NCBI RefSeq assembly: GCF_040947875.1
Contig: NZ_JBFRXN010000002.1
Coordinates: forward strand, 1,240,001 to 1,304,000
DNA: 64,000 bases
Direction of reading: 5' to 3'
DNA from: Pseudomonas sp. MYb118
GTDB lineage: Bacteria > Pseudomonadota > Gammaproteobacteria > Pseudomonadales > Pseudomonadaceae
A program made the translations under genes and the position numbers. Below the pieces are notes generated by a model. The model was not told the DNA's origin and ran no database searches. It worked only from the letters and a program-made list of their open reading frames with translations. Positions 9,947 to 18,014 of this stretch are shown here, in pieces; position 1 is the stretch's first letter; every line of letters starts with the position of its first letter.

Positions 9947-11167
9947 TTAAGCCGCATCGCGCTTGGCGTCGTTGCGATAAGCCGCTACCGCATCAATCAA
10001 GGCTTGAAGAAGCTCGGCGCTTTCGCCGATCACCGACAGGTCGGCCCGTTTGATCATGTCGCAACCGGGGTCGAGGTTGATCGCCACCACCTTGTCGCAG
10101 GCACCGATGCCTTGCAGGTGCTGGATCGCCCCGGAAATCCCCACGGCCACGTAGACCCGCGCCGTGACCCAGGTGCCGGAGGCGCCGACCTGCCGGTCGC
10201 GCGCCATGAAGCCATCGTCCACCGCCACCCGCGAAGCGCCCTCGGTCGCCCCCAGCGCAGCGGCAGTTCTGTGGAACAGCTCCCAGTCCTTGACCCCGTT
10301 GCCGCCGGAGAAAATGAACTCGGCTTCGGCCATCGGAATCGCCGCCGGGTCCACGGCCACCGCGCCCAGGTCCTCGATGCGCGACAAGCTGCGCGCCACG
10401 CTTGTGGATAACTCCACCGGCAAGGCTTCGTGACGGGTTTCGCTGACCGGTTCGGCACATTCAACGGCACCGAGGATCAGCCGCGCGACAGGGCGTGCTA
10501 TGTCCTGCAAGCCGGCACCGGCACGGCCGATGCATTGCTCATCCTTGACCTGCCAGACCCGCGTCGCCGGGCGTTCGCCGACGGCGGCAGCGAAGCGCCG
10601 ACCCAGTTCGCCACCGCCCGTGCGGCTGTCCGGCAGCAGCCAGTGCCGGGGGCTGAACTGGTTATCCACAGCCCGCAGGGCCTGGATGCGTTGCTCCGGT
10701 GCATAACCGCTGTATTCGTCGCCCTCGAGCACCAGCAGGCGATCGACGCCGGCCGTGGCGAAAGCGCTTTCCTTGTGTTCGCCGAACACCACCGCCAACA
10801 CGGCGCCGTCCTGGCCGGCCAACTGGTGCGCCAAGCCGAGCAAGTCGCGGTCGTGGCTGCTCAGCCGGCCGCCGACCATGTCCGGCACCACGCTGATGTA
10901 GAACGCCGGCGCGGGCACCTGATGCAGCGGCAGTTGCACTTCCACGCTGGCCGAGTGCTTGGCACCGCCGCCCTGCTGGGCGCCGCTGCGGTCAATGCGC
11001 TTGATGCCGTTGGGGCCGATAAAGCCGATGCCGTGCAGGTTCTTGCGGATGACGCCATTGGGCCCCATCCAGCTGTGCTGCGCCGGTTGCATGGCCGCAT
11101 GCAGCGGGTGCAGGCGGTTACGGGCAATCCATTCGGCACGGGGGTCGCGGCGGATAATGTCGCTCAT
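9947..11167 (-). CDS. etfA: Electron transfer flavoprotein alpha subunit with N-terminal extension
   Basis: The C-terminal half carries the ETF-alpha FAD signature: RQVGASGTWVTARVYVAVG near residue 310, then ISGAIQHLQGIGACDKVVAI and NLDPGCDMIKRADLSVIGE. At 406 residues it is about 90 longer than a usual ETF alpha. The extra N-terminal part (about residues 1-85) includes two similar segments, WMGPNGVIRKNLHGIG and FIGPNGIKRIDRSG, of unknown function. The ATG overlaps the dgcB stop by one base, showing tight coupling. With EtfB it should accept electrons from dimethylglycine demethylase. Two perfect DnaA boxes (10403-10411 and 10672-10680) fall within the gene. Confidence 0.9.
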   Translation of the reverse strand: MSDIIRRDPRAEWIARNRLHPLHAAMQPAQHSWMGPNGVIRKNLHGIGFIGPNGIKRIDRSGAQQGGGAKHSASVEVQLPLHQVPAPAFYISVVPDMVGGRLSSHDRDLLGLAHQLAGQDGAVLAVVFGEHKESAFATAGVDRLLVLEGDEYSGYAPEQRIQALRAVDNQFSPRHWLLPDSRTGGGELGRRFAAAVGERPATRVWQVKDEQCIGRAGAGLQDIARPVARLILGAVECAEPVSETRHEALPVELSTSVARSLSRIEDLGAVAVDPAAIPMAEAEFIFSGGNGVKDWELFHRTAAALGATEGASRVAVDDGFMARDRQVGASGTWVTARVYVAVGISGAIQHLQGIGACDKVVAINLDPGCDMIKRADLSVIGESAELLQALIDAVAAYRNDAKRDAA

Positions 11168-13113
11168 CAGTGCACCTCCGCAGGTTCGCGTTTGGTCGCC
11201 GGGGCCGCTTTCGGCGCGTCTTCTTCAAGCAGCGCGTCCGCCACCAGCTCGGCAATGTCCTTGATCAACGGTCGGGGTTCGACCACGCCTTCGAGCATCG
11301 CCGTGCATTGCGGGCAACCCACGGCCACCAGGGCGGCGCCTGTTTCACGGATGTCTTCCATGCGCATGTCGGGGATGCGTTGCTTGCCCGGGATGTCGGT
11401 GATCGGCGCGCCGCCACCGCCGCCGCAGCAGCGCGAGCGGAAACCGGAACGTTGCATCTCCTTCACCTCGATACCGAGGGCGCGCAGCACCTGGCGCGGC
11501 GCCTCATATTCGCCGTTGTAGCGGCCCAGGTAGCACGGGTCGTGGTAGGTCACGCTGTCGCCCTTGTGCTGGCCGAGGTTCAACGCGCCCGCGTCGATGA
11601 TTTCTGCCATGTAGGTGCTGTGGTGCTGCACCAGGTAATTGCCGTCGAACGCGCCGTACTCGTTTTTCAGCACGTGGAAGCTGTGCGGGTCGCAGGTGAC
11701 GATGCGGTTGAAGCTGTATTTGGCCAGGGTCTGGATGTTGCGCTTGGCCAGCAGCTGGAAGGTCGCTTCATCGCCCAGACGCCGGGCCACGTCACCGCTG
11801 TCGCGCTCTTCGAGGCCGAGCACGGCGAAGTCGATTTTCGCCGCCTTGAGCACTTTGACGAAGGCGCGCAGGGTGCGCTGGTTGCGCATATCGAAGGCAC
11901 CATCGCCGACCCAGAACAGCACGTCGGTGGATTTCTTCTCGCTGAGCAGGCTGAGGTTGAGGTCCGCCGCCCAGTTCATCCGCCCGCCTGGAGCGAAGCC
12001 ACCGGGGTTGTCGGTAGCGATCAGGTTTTCCAGGACCTCGGCGCCCTTGTTCGGGGTCGCGCCTTTTTCCAGGGTCAGGTGACGGCGCATGTCGACGATG
12101 GCATCGACGTGCTCGATCATCATCGGGCACTCCTCGACGCACGCGCGGCAGGTGGTGCAGGACCACAGGGTTTCGGCGTCCACCAGGCCGTTGACGATTG
12201 GTTGATGCGGGTTACCGCTGTGTTCGCCGATTGGCTTGCCTGGGTAAGGGCTGCCGGCGAACTTGGCGTCGCTGCCGCCGGCCAGGCCGACGACCATGTC
12301 CTGGATGAGTTTTTTCGGGTTCAACGGCTGGCCGGCGGCGAAGGCCGGGCACGCCGCTTCGCACTTGCCGCACTGCACGCAGGCATCGAAGCCGAGCAAC
12401 TGGTTCCAGGTGAAATCCTTGGGCTTTTCCACGCCCAGCGGGGCGCTCGGATCGTTCAGGTCCAACGGTTTCAACCCGGTGGAGCGGCCACCGCCAAAGC
12501 GCTCGGCGCGACGGTGCCAGGCCAGGTGCAGGGCACCGGCGAAAGCGTGCTTCATCGGCCCGCCCCAGGTCATGCCGAAGAACAGCTCGGACACGCCCCA
12601 CAGCACACCGACGCCAAGGATCGCCGCCAACAGCCAACCACCGAAGTTTTCCGGGAGGATCCCGGCCACCGGCAGGGTCACCAGGAAGAACGACGCCGAG
12701 AACGCCAGCAGGCTTTTCGGCAGGCGCATCCACGGCCCTTTCGACAGCCGCGCCGGCGGGTTGAGCCGACGCCGGTAGACGAATATCGCGCCGACGAACA
12801 TCACCGCCGTCATCACCAGCAACGCGTAGCCGAGCCAGCGGTTATGCAGGCCGAAACCGTGCACCAGGATCGCCAGCACGATGGACGCCACCGCCCCACC
12901 GGCCGTGGCCACGTGGGTGTTGGCGATGTATTTGTCCCGCGCCACCACGTGGTGCAGGTCGACCATGTAGCGCTTGGGCATGGCGAACAGGCCGCCGATC
13001 AGATCGACCTTCGCGGCCCGGCCGCGACGCCACATGGCCACCCGCCGCAACGCGCCGAGGACCGCAAGGCCCAGGGCGGCGAACAACAGGATTGGAAGAA
13101 GGGTGTTCAACAT
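11167..13113 (-). CDS. dgcB: Dimethylglycine demethylation Fe-S membrane protein
   Basis: The 648-residue protein has an N-terminal membrane domain of about five helices (residues 1-190), then two ferredoxin-type [4Fe-4S] motifs, CVQCGKCEAACP near 245 and CTTCRACVEECP near 305. The C-terminus has two cysteine-rich CCG domains, with HDPCYLGRYNGEYEAP and CCGGGGG near 560, and GCPQCTAML. This is the architecture of heterodisulfide-reductase/ETF-quinone-oxidoreductase-like proteins and fits transfer of electrons from ETF to quinone in the inner membrane. Start 13113 (MLNTLLPILL) was preferred over 13128 because GGGAG precedes it. It is required together with DgcA for dimethylglycine growth in P. 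aeruginosa. Confidence 0.93.
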   Translation of the reverse strand: MLNTLLPILLFAALGLAVLGALRRVAMWRRGRAAKVDLIGGLFAMPKRYMVDLHHVVARDKYIANTHVATAGGAVASIVLAILVHGFGLHNRWLGYALLVMTAVMFVGAIFVYRRRLNPPARLSKGPWMRLPKSLLAFSASFFLVTLPVAGILPENFGGWLLAAILGVGVLWGVSELFFGMTWGGPMKHAFAGALHLAWHRRAERFGGGRSTGLKPLDLNDPSAPLGVEKPKDFTWNQLLGFDACVQCGKCEAACPAFAAGQPLNPKKLIQDMVVGLAGGSDAKFAGSPYPGKPIGEHSGNPHQPIVNGLVDAETLWSCTTCRACVEECPMMIEHVDAIVDMRRHLTLEKGATPNKGAEVLENLIATDNPGGFAPGGRMNWAADLNLSLLSEKKSTDVLFWVGDGAFDMRNQRTLRAFVKVLKAAKIDFAVLGLEERDSGDVARRLGDEATFQLLAKRNIQTLAKYSFNRIVTCDPHSFHVLKNEYGAFDGNYLVQHHSTYMAEIIDAGALNLGQHKGDSVTYHDPCYLGRYNGEYEAPRQVLRALGIEVKEMQRSGFRSRCCGGGGGAPITDIPGKQRIPDMRMEDIRETGAALVAVGCPQCTAMLEGVVEPRPLIKDIAELVADALLEEDAPKAAPATKREPAEVH

Positions 13114-13176
13114 AGGTGAAGCTCCCAAAGACCGGGGGTCTTGCAGGCCAAACTACTTGGATGCCGTGCCCGATGC

Positions 13177-13269
13177 CCTGTAGGAGCGAGCTTGCTCGCG
13201 ATGCGGTGTATCAGTGGGTATCAGTGTTGGCTGATACACCGCCATCGCGAGCAAGCTCGCTCCTACAGG
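13177..13269. repeat. REPIN inside the dgc operon
   Basis: Inverted GTAGGAGCGAGCTTGCTCGC-type REP cores between dgcA and dgcB, filling most of the 172-base gap of an otherwise tightly packed transcription unit. Confidence 0.92.
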
Positions 13270-13285
13270 GGCCATGCGCAAGCCG

Positions 13286-15346
13286 TTAGAAGTCCTTGCA
13301 CAACCGCAACGCGTCATAGATCGCCGCATGCACGTTACGCTGGGCCACGCAGTCGCCGATGCGGAACAGCAGGTAGCCGTCGCCGTCCTGCGCAAGGCTA
13401 GGCTGTGGCTTGATCGCGAACAGTGCCTCGACGTCGATCTGGCCCTTGTTGCGCGAGCCTTCCTTCAACGCGTAGTAGATCTCTTCGTCCGGACGCACGC
13501 CGTTTTCGACGACCACCTGGTCCACCACCCGCTCTTCCTTGGCGCCGGTGTATTCGTTTTCCAGTACAGCCACCAGCCTGTCGCCTTCGCGGTAGACCTT
13601 CTCGAGCATCATGTCCCCGGTCATGATCACTTCCTTGGGGTACATGCTGCGGTAGTAGGTCGGGAACGACGTACCGCCGATCGCCACGCCCGGCTTGATG
13701 TCGTCGGTGACGATCTCGACCTGGCTGCCCTTGTCGGCCAGGAAGTCGGCGGTGGACATGCCAGTGAATTCGCAGATGGTGTCGTAGACCAGCACGTTCT
13801 TGCCCGGCGCGACCTTGCCGTCGAGCACGTCCCAGCTGCTGACCACCAGGCCTTCAGCCGCGCCCCAGTGTTCGTTCTGCTCAAGATATGGATGACCGCC
13901 AACCGCCAGCACCACCACATCGGGGCGCAGGTCCATGATGGTCGGGGCATCCGCCGCGGTGCCCAGGCGCAGGTCGACTTTCAGGCGTGCCAGTTCCAGC
14001 TGGTACCAGCGGGTGATACCGGCGATCTGATCGCGTTGCGGGGCTTTCGCCGCCGTGGTGATCTGCCCGCCGATGAATTCCTTCTTCTCGAACAGCGTCA
14101 CGTCATGGCCACGCTCGGCGGCGACACGCGCCGCTTCCATGCCCGCAGGACCGGCACCGACCACCACCACCTTGCGTTTCTTGCCGGTGGTCTTCTCGAT
14201 GATGTGCGGCACGCCCATGTATTCACGGGAGGTCGCAGCGTTCTGGATGCACAGCACATCCAGGCCCTGGTACTGCCGGTCGATGCAGTAGTTGGCGCCC
14301 ACGCATTGCTTGATCTGGTCGACCTGGCCCATCTTGATCTTGGCGATCAGATGCGGGTCGGCGATGTGCGCGCGGGTCATACCGACCATGTCGACGTAAC
14401 CGCCCTCCAGAATACGGGTGGCCTGGTTCGGGTCCTTGATGTTCTGCGCGTGCAGCACCGGAACCTTGACCACTTCCTTGATCCCGGCCGCCAGGTGCAG
14501 GAACGGCTCCGGTGGATAACTCATGTTCGGGATCACGTTGGCCAGGGTGTTGTGGGTGTCGCAACCCGAGCCAACGACGCCGATGAAATCGAGCATGCCG
14601 GTGTCGTCGTAATACTTGGCGATCTGCTTCATGTCCTCATGGGACAGGCCGTCCGGGTGGAACTCGTCACCGCAGATGCGCATGCCCACGCAGAAATCGT
14701 CACCGACCTCGGCGCGCACGGCCTTGAGCACTTCCAGGCCGAACTTCATGCGGCCTTCGAAGCTGCCACCCCATTCGTCGGTACGCTTGTTGACCCGCGG
14801 GCTCCAGAACTGGTCGATCATGTGCTGGTGCACCGCCGACAGCTCCACGCCATCCAGGCCACCGGCCTTGGCCCGACGGGCCGCCTGCGCGTAGTTGCCG
14901 ATCACCCGCCAGATCTCTTCCGGCTCGATGGTCTTGCAGGTGGCGCGGTGCACCGGTTCACGGATACCCGACGGCGACATCAGGGTCGGCCAGTTGAAGC
15001 CGTCCCAACGCGAGCGACGGCCCATGTGGGTAATCTGGATCATGATCTTGGCGCCGTGCTTGTGCATGGCGTCGGCCAGGTTCTGGAAGTGCGGAATGAT
15101 GCGGTCGGTGGACAGGTTCACCGAGCTCCACCACTCCTGCGGGCTGTCGATGGCCACCACCGACGAACCACCACAGATCGCCAGGCCGATCCCGCCCTTG
15201 GCTTTCTCTTCGTAATACTTGACGTACCGGTCGGTGGTCATGCCGCCGTCGGTCGCATAGACCTCGGCGTGCGCGGTGCTGATCACGCGGTTGCGGATGG
15301 TCAGTTTGCCGATCTGGATCGGCTGGAACATTGCTTCGAAAGCCAT
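13286..15346 (-). CDS. dgcA: Dimethylglycine demethylase, trimethylamine-dehydrogenase family
   Basis: DgcA oxidatively demethylates dimethylglycine to sarcosine. The 686-residue protein has the old-yellow-enzyme FMN barrel (residues 1 to about 345, beginning FQPIQIGKLTIRNRVISTAH), a linker that in trimethylamine dehydrogenase binds [4Fe-4S], and a C-terminal ADP/FAD-type Rossmann region with VVVVGAGPAGMEAARVAAERG near 390. The linker reads CVGANYC then DVLCIQNA: cysteines 348, 354 and 366 are present but the position of the second ligand is Ala351. The upstream neighbour is the V4R-like gene 15 bases away; downstream are dgcB and the ETF genes. Regulation by GbdR is known for the P. aeruginosa operon. 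Confidence 0.95.
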   Translation of the reverse strand: MAFEAMFQPIQIGKLTIRNRVISTAHAEVYATDGGMTTDRYVKYYEEKAKGGIGLAICGGSSVVAIDSPQEWWSSVNLSTDRIIPHFQNLADAMHKHGAKIMIQITHMGRRSRWDGFNWPTLMSPSGIREPVHRATCKTIEPEEIWRVIGNYAQAARRAKAGGLDGVELSAVHQHMIDQFWSPRVNKRTDEWGGSFEGRMKFGLEVLKAVRAEVGDDFCVGMRICGDEFHPDGLSHEDMKQIAKYYDDTGMLDFIGVVGSGCDTHNTLANVIPNMSYPPEPFLHLAAGIKEVVKVPVLHAQNIKDPNQATRILEGGYVDMVGMTRAHIADPHLIAKIKMGQVDQIKQCVGANYCIDRQYQGLDVLCIQNAATSREYMGVPHIIEKTTGKKRKVVVVGAGPAGMEAARVAAERGHDVTLFEKKEFIGGQITTAAKAPQRDQIAGITRWYQLELARLKVDLRLGTAADAPTIMDLRPDVVVLAVGGHPYLEQNEHWGAAEGLVVSSWDVLDGKVAPGKNVLVYDTICEFTGMSTADFLADKGSQVEIVTDDIKPGVAIGGTSFPTYYRSMYPKEVIMTGDMMLEKVYREGDRLVAVLENEYTGAKEERVVDQVVVENGVRPDEEIYYALKEGSRNKGQIDVEALFAIKPQPSLAQDGDGYLLFRIGDCVAQRNVHAAIYDALRLCKDF

Positions 15347-15361
15347 GGCGGGTTCCTCGAC

Positions 15362-15892
15362 TTACAACGGCTTGACGGTGAACAAACCGTCGTCGTGGCC
15401 CTCTTCGGAGCCACCGTAGACTTGTTCGGCGACGGTGCGGATCTTGCTGCCGCGAGCGGCGAGGATCTGGTCCATCGCACCGGCAAACCAGCCGGTGAAC
15501 ATGTAGTCGACCTTGCGTCCGACCTTGCCGTACACGTAGACGAACGCCGAGTGTTCGAGCTTGACGCTGGCGGTGCCCTTGTCCAGGTCGATGTCCTGGA
15601 TCTTGAACAGGCCCCAGCCGCGTTGCGACAGGCGCTTCATGTAGTGCTCGAACACCGCGACGCCTTCCAGGCCATGGCACTCGGCTTCTTTTTCACACCA
15701 GTGCCAGGCGGACTTGTAGCCGGCCTTGTAGAGGATCTCGGCATAGGCGTCGGCGCCCAGCACTTCCTCGATGCCCATGTGGTTGTTGACGAAGAAATGG
15801 CGCGGCACGTACAGCATCGGCAGGGCGTCGGAGGTCCAGACACCGGTTTCGCTGTCGACTTCGATAGGCAATTGCGGGGCGATCTTGGCCAT
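15362..15892 (-). CDS. DUF5943 / 4-vinyl-reductase-like (V4R) domain protein
   Basis: This 176-residue soluble protein has no signal peptide. It shows the general look of V4R-type ligand-binding domains: LGADAYAEILYKAGYKSAWHW near residue 46, an RGWG..KI..ID segment and a C-terminal FTGWFAGAMDQILAARG block. The aromatic and cysteine content (two Cys, several Trp) would allow a small-molecule or metal site, but no catalytic motif is recognisable. It sits 15 bases upstream of dgcA in the same direction and is conserved there in P. aeruginosa, so a helper role for the demethylase is likely. What it does, for example folding, cofactor delivery or formaldehyde handling, is not known. Confidence 0.82.
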   Translation of the reverse strand: MAKIAPQLPIEVDSETGVWTSDALPMLYVPRHFFVNNHMGIEEVLGADAYAEILYKAGYKSAWHWCEKEAECHGLEGVAVFEHYMKRLSQRGWGLFKIQDIDLDKGTASVKLEHSAFVYVYGKVGRKVDYMFTGWFAGAMDQILAARGSKIRTVAEQVYGGSEEGHDDGLFTVKPL

Positions 15893-15968
15893 GGAAACTT
15901 AACTCCAGAAAAATTTTGGTGTTGCCCCCGGCGCGGACGGCCGGGGGAAAAGGATTCAGCGCGGCGGG

Positions 15969-16946
15969 TTATTCGCCCCAGACGTCCTTGAGGACGTTGA
16001 CCCAGTTTTCGCCCATGATCTTGCGCACCACCCGTTCGGAGTGGCCGCGCTTGAGCAGGGTTTCGGTCAGGTTCGGGAACTCGCCGACGGTGCGGATGCC
16101 CAGCGGGTTGATGATCTTGCCGAAGCTGGTCAGGCGGCGGGCGTAGCCCTTGTCATGGGTCAGGTATTCGAAGAAGTCCTGGCCATGGCCCTGGGTGAAG
16201 TCGGTGCCGATGCCGATGGCGTCTTCGCCGACGATGTTCATGGTGTATTCGATCGCTTCGGCGTAGTCGTCGATGGTCGAGTCGATACCCTTGGCCAGGA
16301 ACGGCGCGAACATGGTCACACCGACGAAACCGCCGTGGTCGGCGATGAACTTCAGTTCTTCATCGGATTTGTTGCGCGGGTGAACCTTGAGGCCCGACGG
16401 CAGGCAGTGCGAGTAGCACACCGGCTTTTTCGATTCGAGGATGACTTCTTCGGAGGTTTTCGAGCCGACGTGGGACAGGTCGCACATCACGCCTACGCGG
16501 TTCATCTCGGCAACGATTTCGCGACCGAAACCCGACAGGCCGCCATCGCGCTCGTAACAGCCGGTGCCCACCAGATTCTGGGTGTTGTAGCACATCTGCA
16601 CGATGCCCACGCCGAGCTGCTTGAAGATCTCGACATAGCTGATCTGGTCTTCGAACGCGTGGGCGTTCTGGAAGCCGAACAGGATGCCGGTCTTGCCTTG
16701 TTCCTTGGCTTTTCGGATGTCGGCGGTGGTGCGCACCGGGATCACCAGGTCGCTGTTTTCGCGGATCAGTTTCTGGCTGGCGGCGATGTTATTGACTGTG
16801 GCCTGGAAGCCTTCCCACACCGACACGGTGCAGTTGGCTGCGGTCAGACCGCCCTTGCGCATGTCTTCGAACAGCTCACGGTTCCATTTGGCAATAATCA
16901 GCCCGTCGATAACGATGCTGTCGGCGTGTAACTCGGCTGGGCTCAT
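15969..16946 (-). CDS. Renal-dipeptidase (peptidase M19) family protein with altered metal site
   Basis: The 325-residue product aligns by motif with membrane dipeptidase over its whole length: VIDGLIIAKW at 12-21, GFQNAHAF at 91-98, GLSGFGREIVAEMNRVGVMC at 136-155, DLSHVGS at 156-162, SHC at 179-181, and IGIGTDF near 260. In ordinary M19 enzymes the first motif is DGHND and the second contains a bridging Glu; here these are DGLII and Gln93, so several zinc ligands are missing while His159 and His180 remain. Start 16946 was chosen because the family begins there; 60 upstream codons are open but unlike protein. It is first in the run leading to dgcAB-etf. The substrate is unknown. Confidence 0.85.
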   Translation of the reverse strand: MSPAELHADSIVIDGLIIAKWNRELFEDMRKGGLTAANCTVSVWEGFQATVNNIAASQKLIRENSDLVIPVRTTADIRKAKEQGKTGILFGFQNAHAFEDQISYVEIFKQLGVGIVQMCYNTQNLVGTGCYERDGGLSGFGREIVAEMNRVGVMCDLSHVGSKTSEEVILESKKPVCYSHCLPSGLKVHPRNKSDEELKFIADHGGFVGVTMFAPFLAKGIDSTIDDYAEAIEYTMNIVGEDAIGIGTDFTQGHGQDFFEYLTHDKGYARRLTSFGKIINPLGIRTVGEFPNLTETLLKRGHSERVVRKIMGENWVNVLKDVWGE

Positions 16947-17166
16947 CAGGCTGTCCCCTATTGTCGATTCATGCGCCGAATCGTGTGCCGGCGCTTTGGG
17001 GCCAGCATATGCCTCGGTGCCTTGGCAGCCGGGTGCAAAAACGACAGGGGAATTGCCGAAAGCGTCAATCCGCGACAAAGGGTCGTCGCCAGCCGACACG
17101 AGCCACCTGTTCAAGGGCTTGCGCATGGGCCAGAATTCGCGCCATTACGGAATTTGGGGTGATGCG

Positions 17167-17568
17167 ATGAAATCTGTTTTGCTGGCCTTGGCACTGATAA
17201 CGACCGGCGCACACGCGGCGCAGGAGTCCGACACCAACCCTTGCGACGCAGTCGAAAACGACGTGCAGACCCTGGAATGCTCGGTCTACAGCCGCACCAC
17301 CGCCGAAGACCTGCTCAAGGACAACCTCCAAAGCCTCACCGAACGCCTGCAAGGCGTCTATGGCAAGAACCCGACGCAACTGGCCGACATCACCGGCAAG
17401 ATCAAGGCCGCCCAGCAACAATGGCTGAAAACCCGCGACGCCGACTGCGCCGTCGAAGCCTTCCCTGCGACCAGTGGCAGCAAGGCCTTCACCATCGCGC
17501 AAAATGACTGCGTGGCGCGCATGAGCGACGAGCGGTCGGAGTTTTTGGAGTCGATTGGGCAGGAGTGA
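17167..17568 (+). CDS. Secreted LprI/DUF1311-family protein
   Basis: The 133-residue product starts with a clear signal peptide (MKSVLLALALITTGAHA, cleavage after AHA) followed by a mature domain with paired cysteines in NPCDAVENDVQTLECSVY, DADCAV and QNDCVAR, separated by helical stretches. This is the DUF1311 pattern, named after the lysozyme-inhibitor LprI. In Pseudomonas these small periplasmic proteins have no proven function. The ATG at 17167 was selected because the signal peptide begins there. The gene diverges from the dipeptidase-like gene and precedes the toxin-antitoxin pair, from which it is separated by about 190 bases. Confidence 0.82.
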   Translation: MKSVLLALALITTGAHAAQESDTNPCDAVENDVQTLECSVYSRTTAEDLLKDNLQSLTERLQGVYGKNPTQLADITGKIKAAQQQWLKTRDADCAVEAFPATSGSKAFTIAQNDCVARMSDERSEFLESIGQE

Positions 17569-17692
17569 AATGATGCTTCTGCGAGGAGCTGGCACTCTTG
17601 CCAGCCCTCTCCTACACACCTTGCTGAGCCTGCCTACAGACCCCACATCACACCTTGTCGGACCCTCCCCTTGGGCAACACCCCGACATGTT

Positions 17693-17758
17693 TTGTTTAT
17701 TGGCCCTAAGAGAAATATAAGTAAAGATTGGAAATCTTATAAAAGACTTATATTCTCT
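17693..17758 (+). promoter_or_regulatory. Promoter and palindromic operator of the toxin-antitoxin pair
   Basis: A sigma-70-like promoter is visible: TTGTTT at 17693-17698, 17 bases, TATAAG at 17716-17721. The -10 lies in an inverted repeat with arms AGAGAAATATAAGT (17709-17722) and ACTTATATTCTCT (17746-17758), matching except for one extra base, and a smaller nested repeat AGATT/AATCT lies between. Type II antitoxins usually bind such sites to repress their own operon. The stretch is much AT-richer than its surroundings. Confidence 0.7.
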
Positions 17759-17759
17759 C

Positions 17760-18014
17760 ATGAACAGTATCCACTGGACTCGAAAGGCCGTTAAGCAACT
17801 CCTGAAATTGCATTCCACTCATCAGAGCCAGGTTCGCGATGCCGTGACGTCGCTGGCTGACATGCCCGATACGGGCAACGTCAAAGCACTGGTCGGCCAT
17901 CTGTATGCCTATCGACTTCGAGTAGGTCATTACAGAGTCATGTTCGATTGGGATGGAGCAATCAAAGTGATCAGTATCCAAGAGGTCAAAAAACGCGATG
18001 AACGCACCTACTGA
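17760..18014 (+). CDS. RelE/ParE-superfamily toxin
   Basis: The 84-residue basic protein has the RelE/ParE fold pattern: KAVKQLLKLHSTHQSQVRDA helix near residue 9, the ALVGHLYAYRLRVGHYRVMF beta block near residue 43, and the C-terminal KVISIQEVKKRDERTY. The family consists of ribosome-dependent mRNA interferases or gyrase poisons; which one applies here cannot be told. It is the first gene of the pair, and the antitoxin start lies inside its last codons (17-base overlap), the HigBA-like toxin-first order. A palindromic promoter region lies immediately upstream. Confidence 0.9.
   Translation: MNSIHWTRKAVKQLLKLHSTHQSQVRDAVTSLADMPDTGNVKALVGHLYAYRLRVGHYRVMFDWDGAIKVISIQEVKKRDERTY

Noticed and set aside
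13274..15991. Open frame of about 905 codons on the plus strand opposite dgcA
   Set aside because: It is the antisense shadow of dgcA and the V4R-like gene. High third-position GC keeps such frames open; the translation is rich in His, Val, Gly and Asp repeats with no family motif.
17575..17630. Hairpin GAGCTGGC...GCCAGC after the LprI-like gene as a terminator
   Set aside because: No T-run follows, and it looks more like a decayed REP of the AGCTGGC subtype; evidence is too weak to list as a feature.
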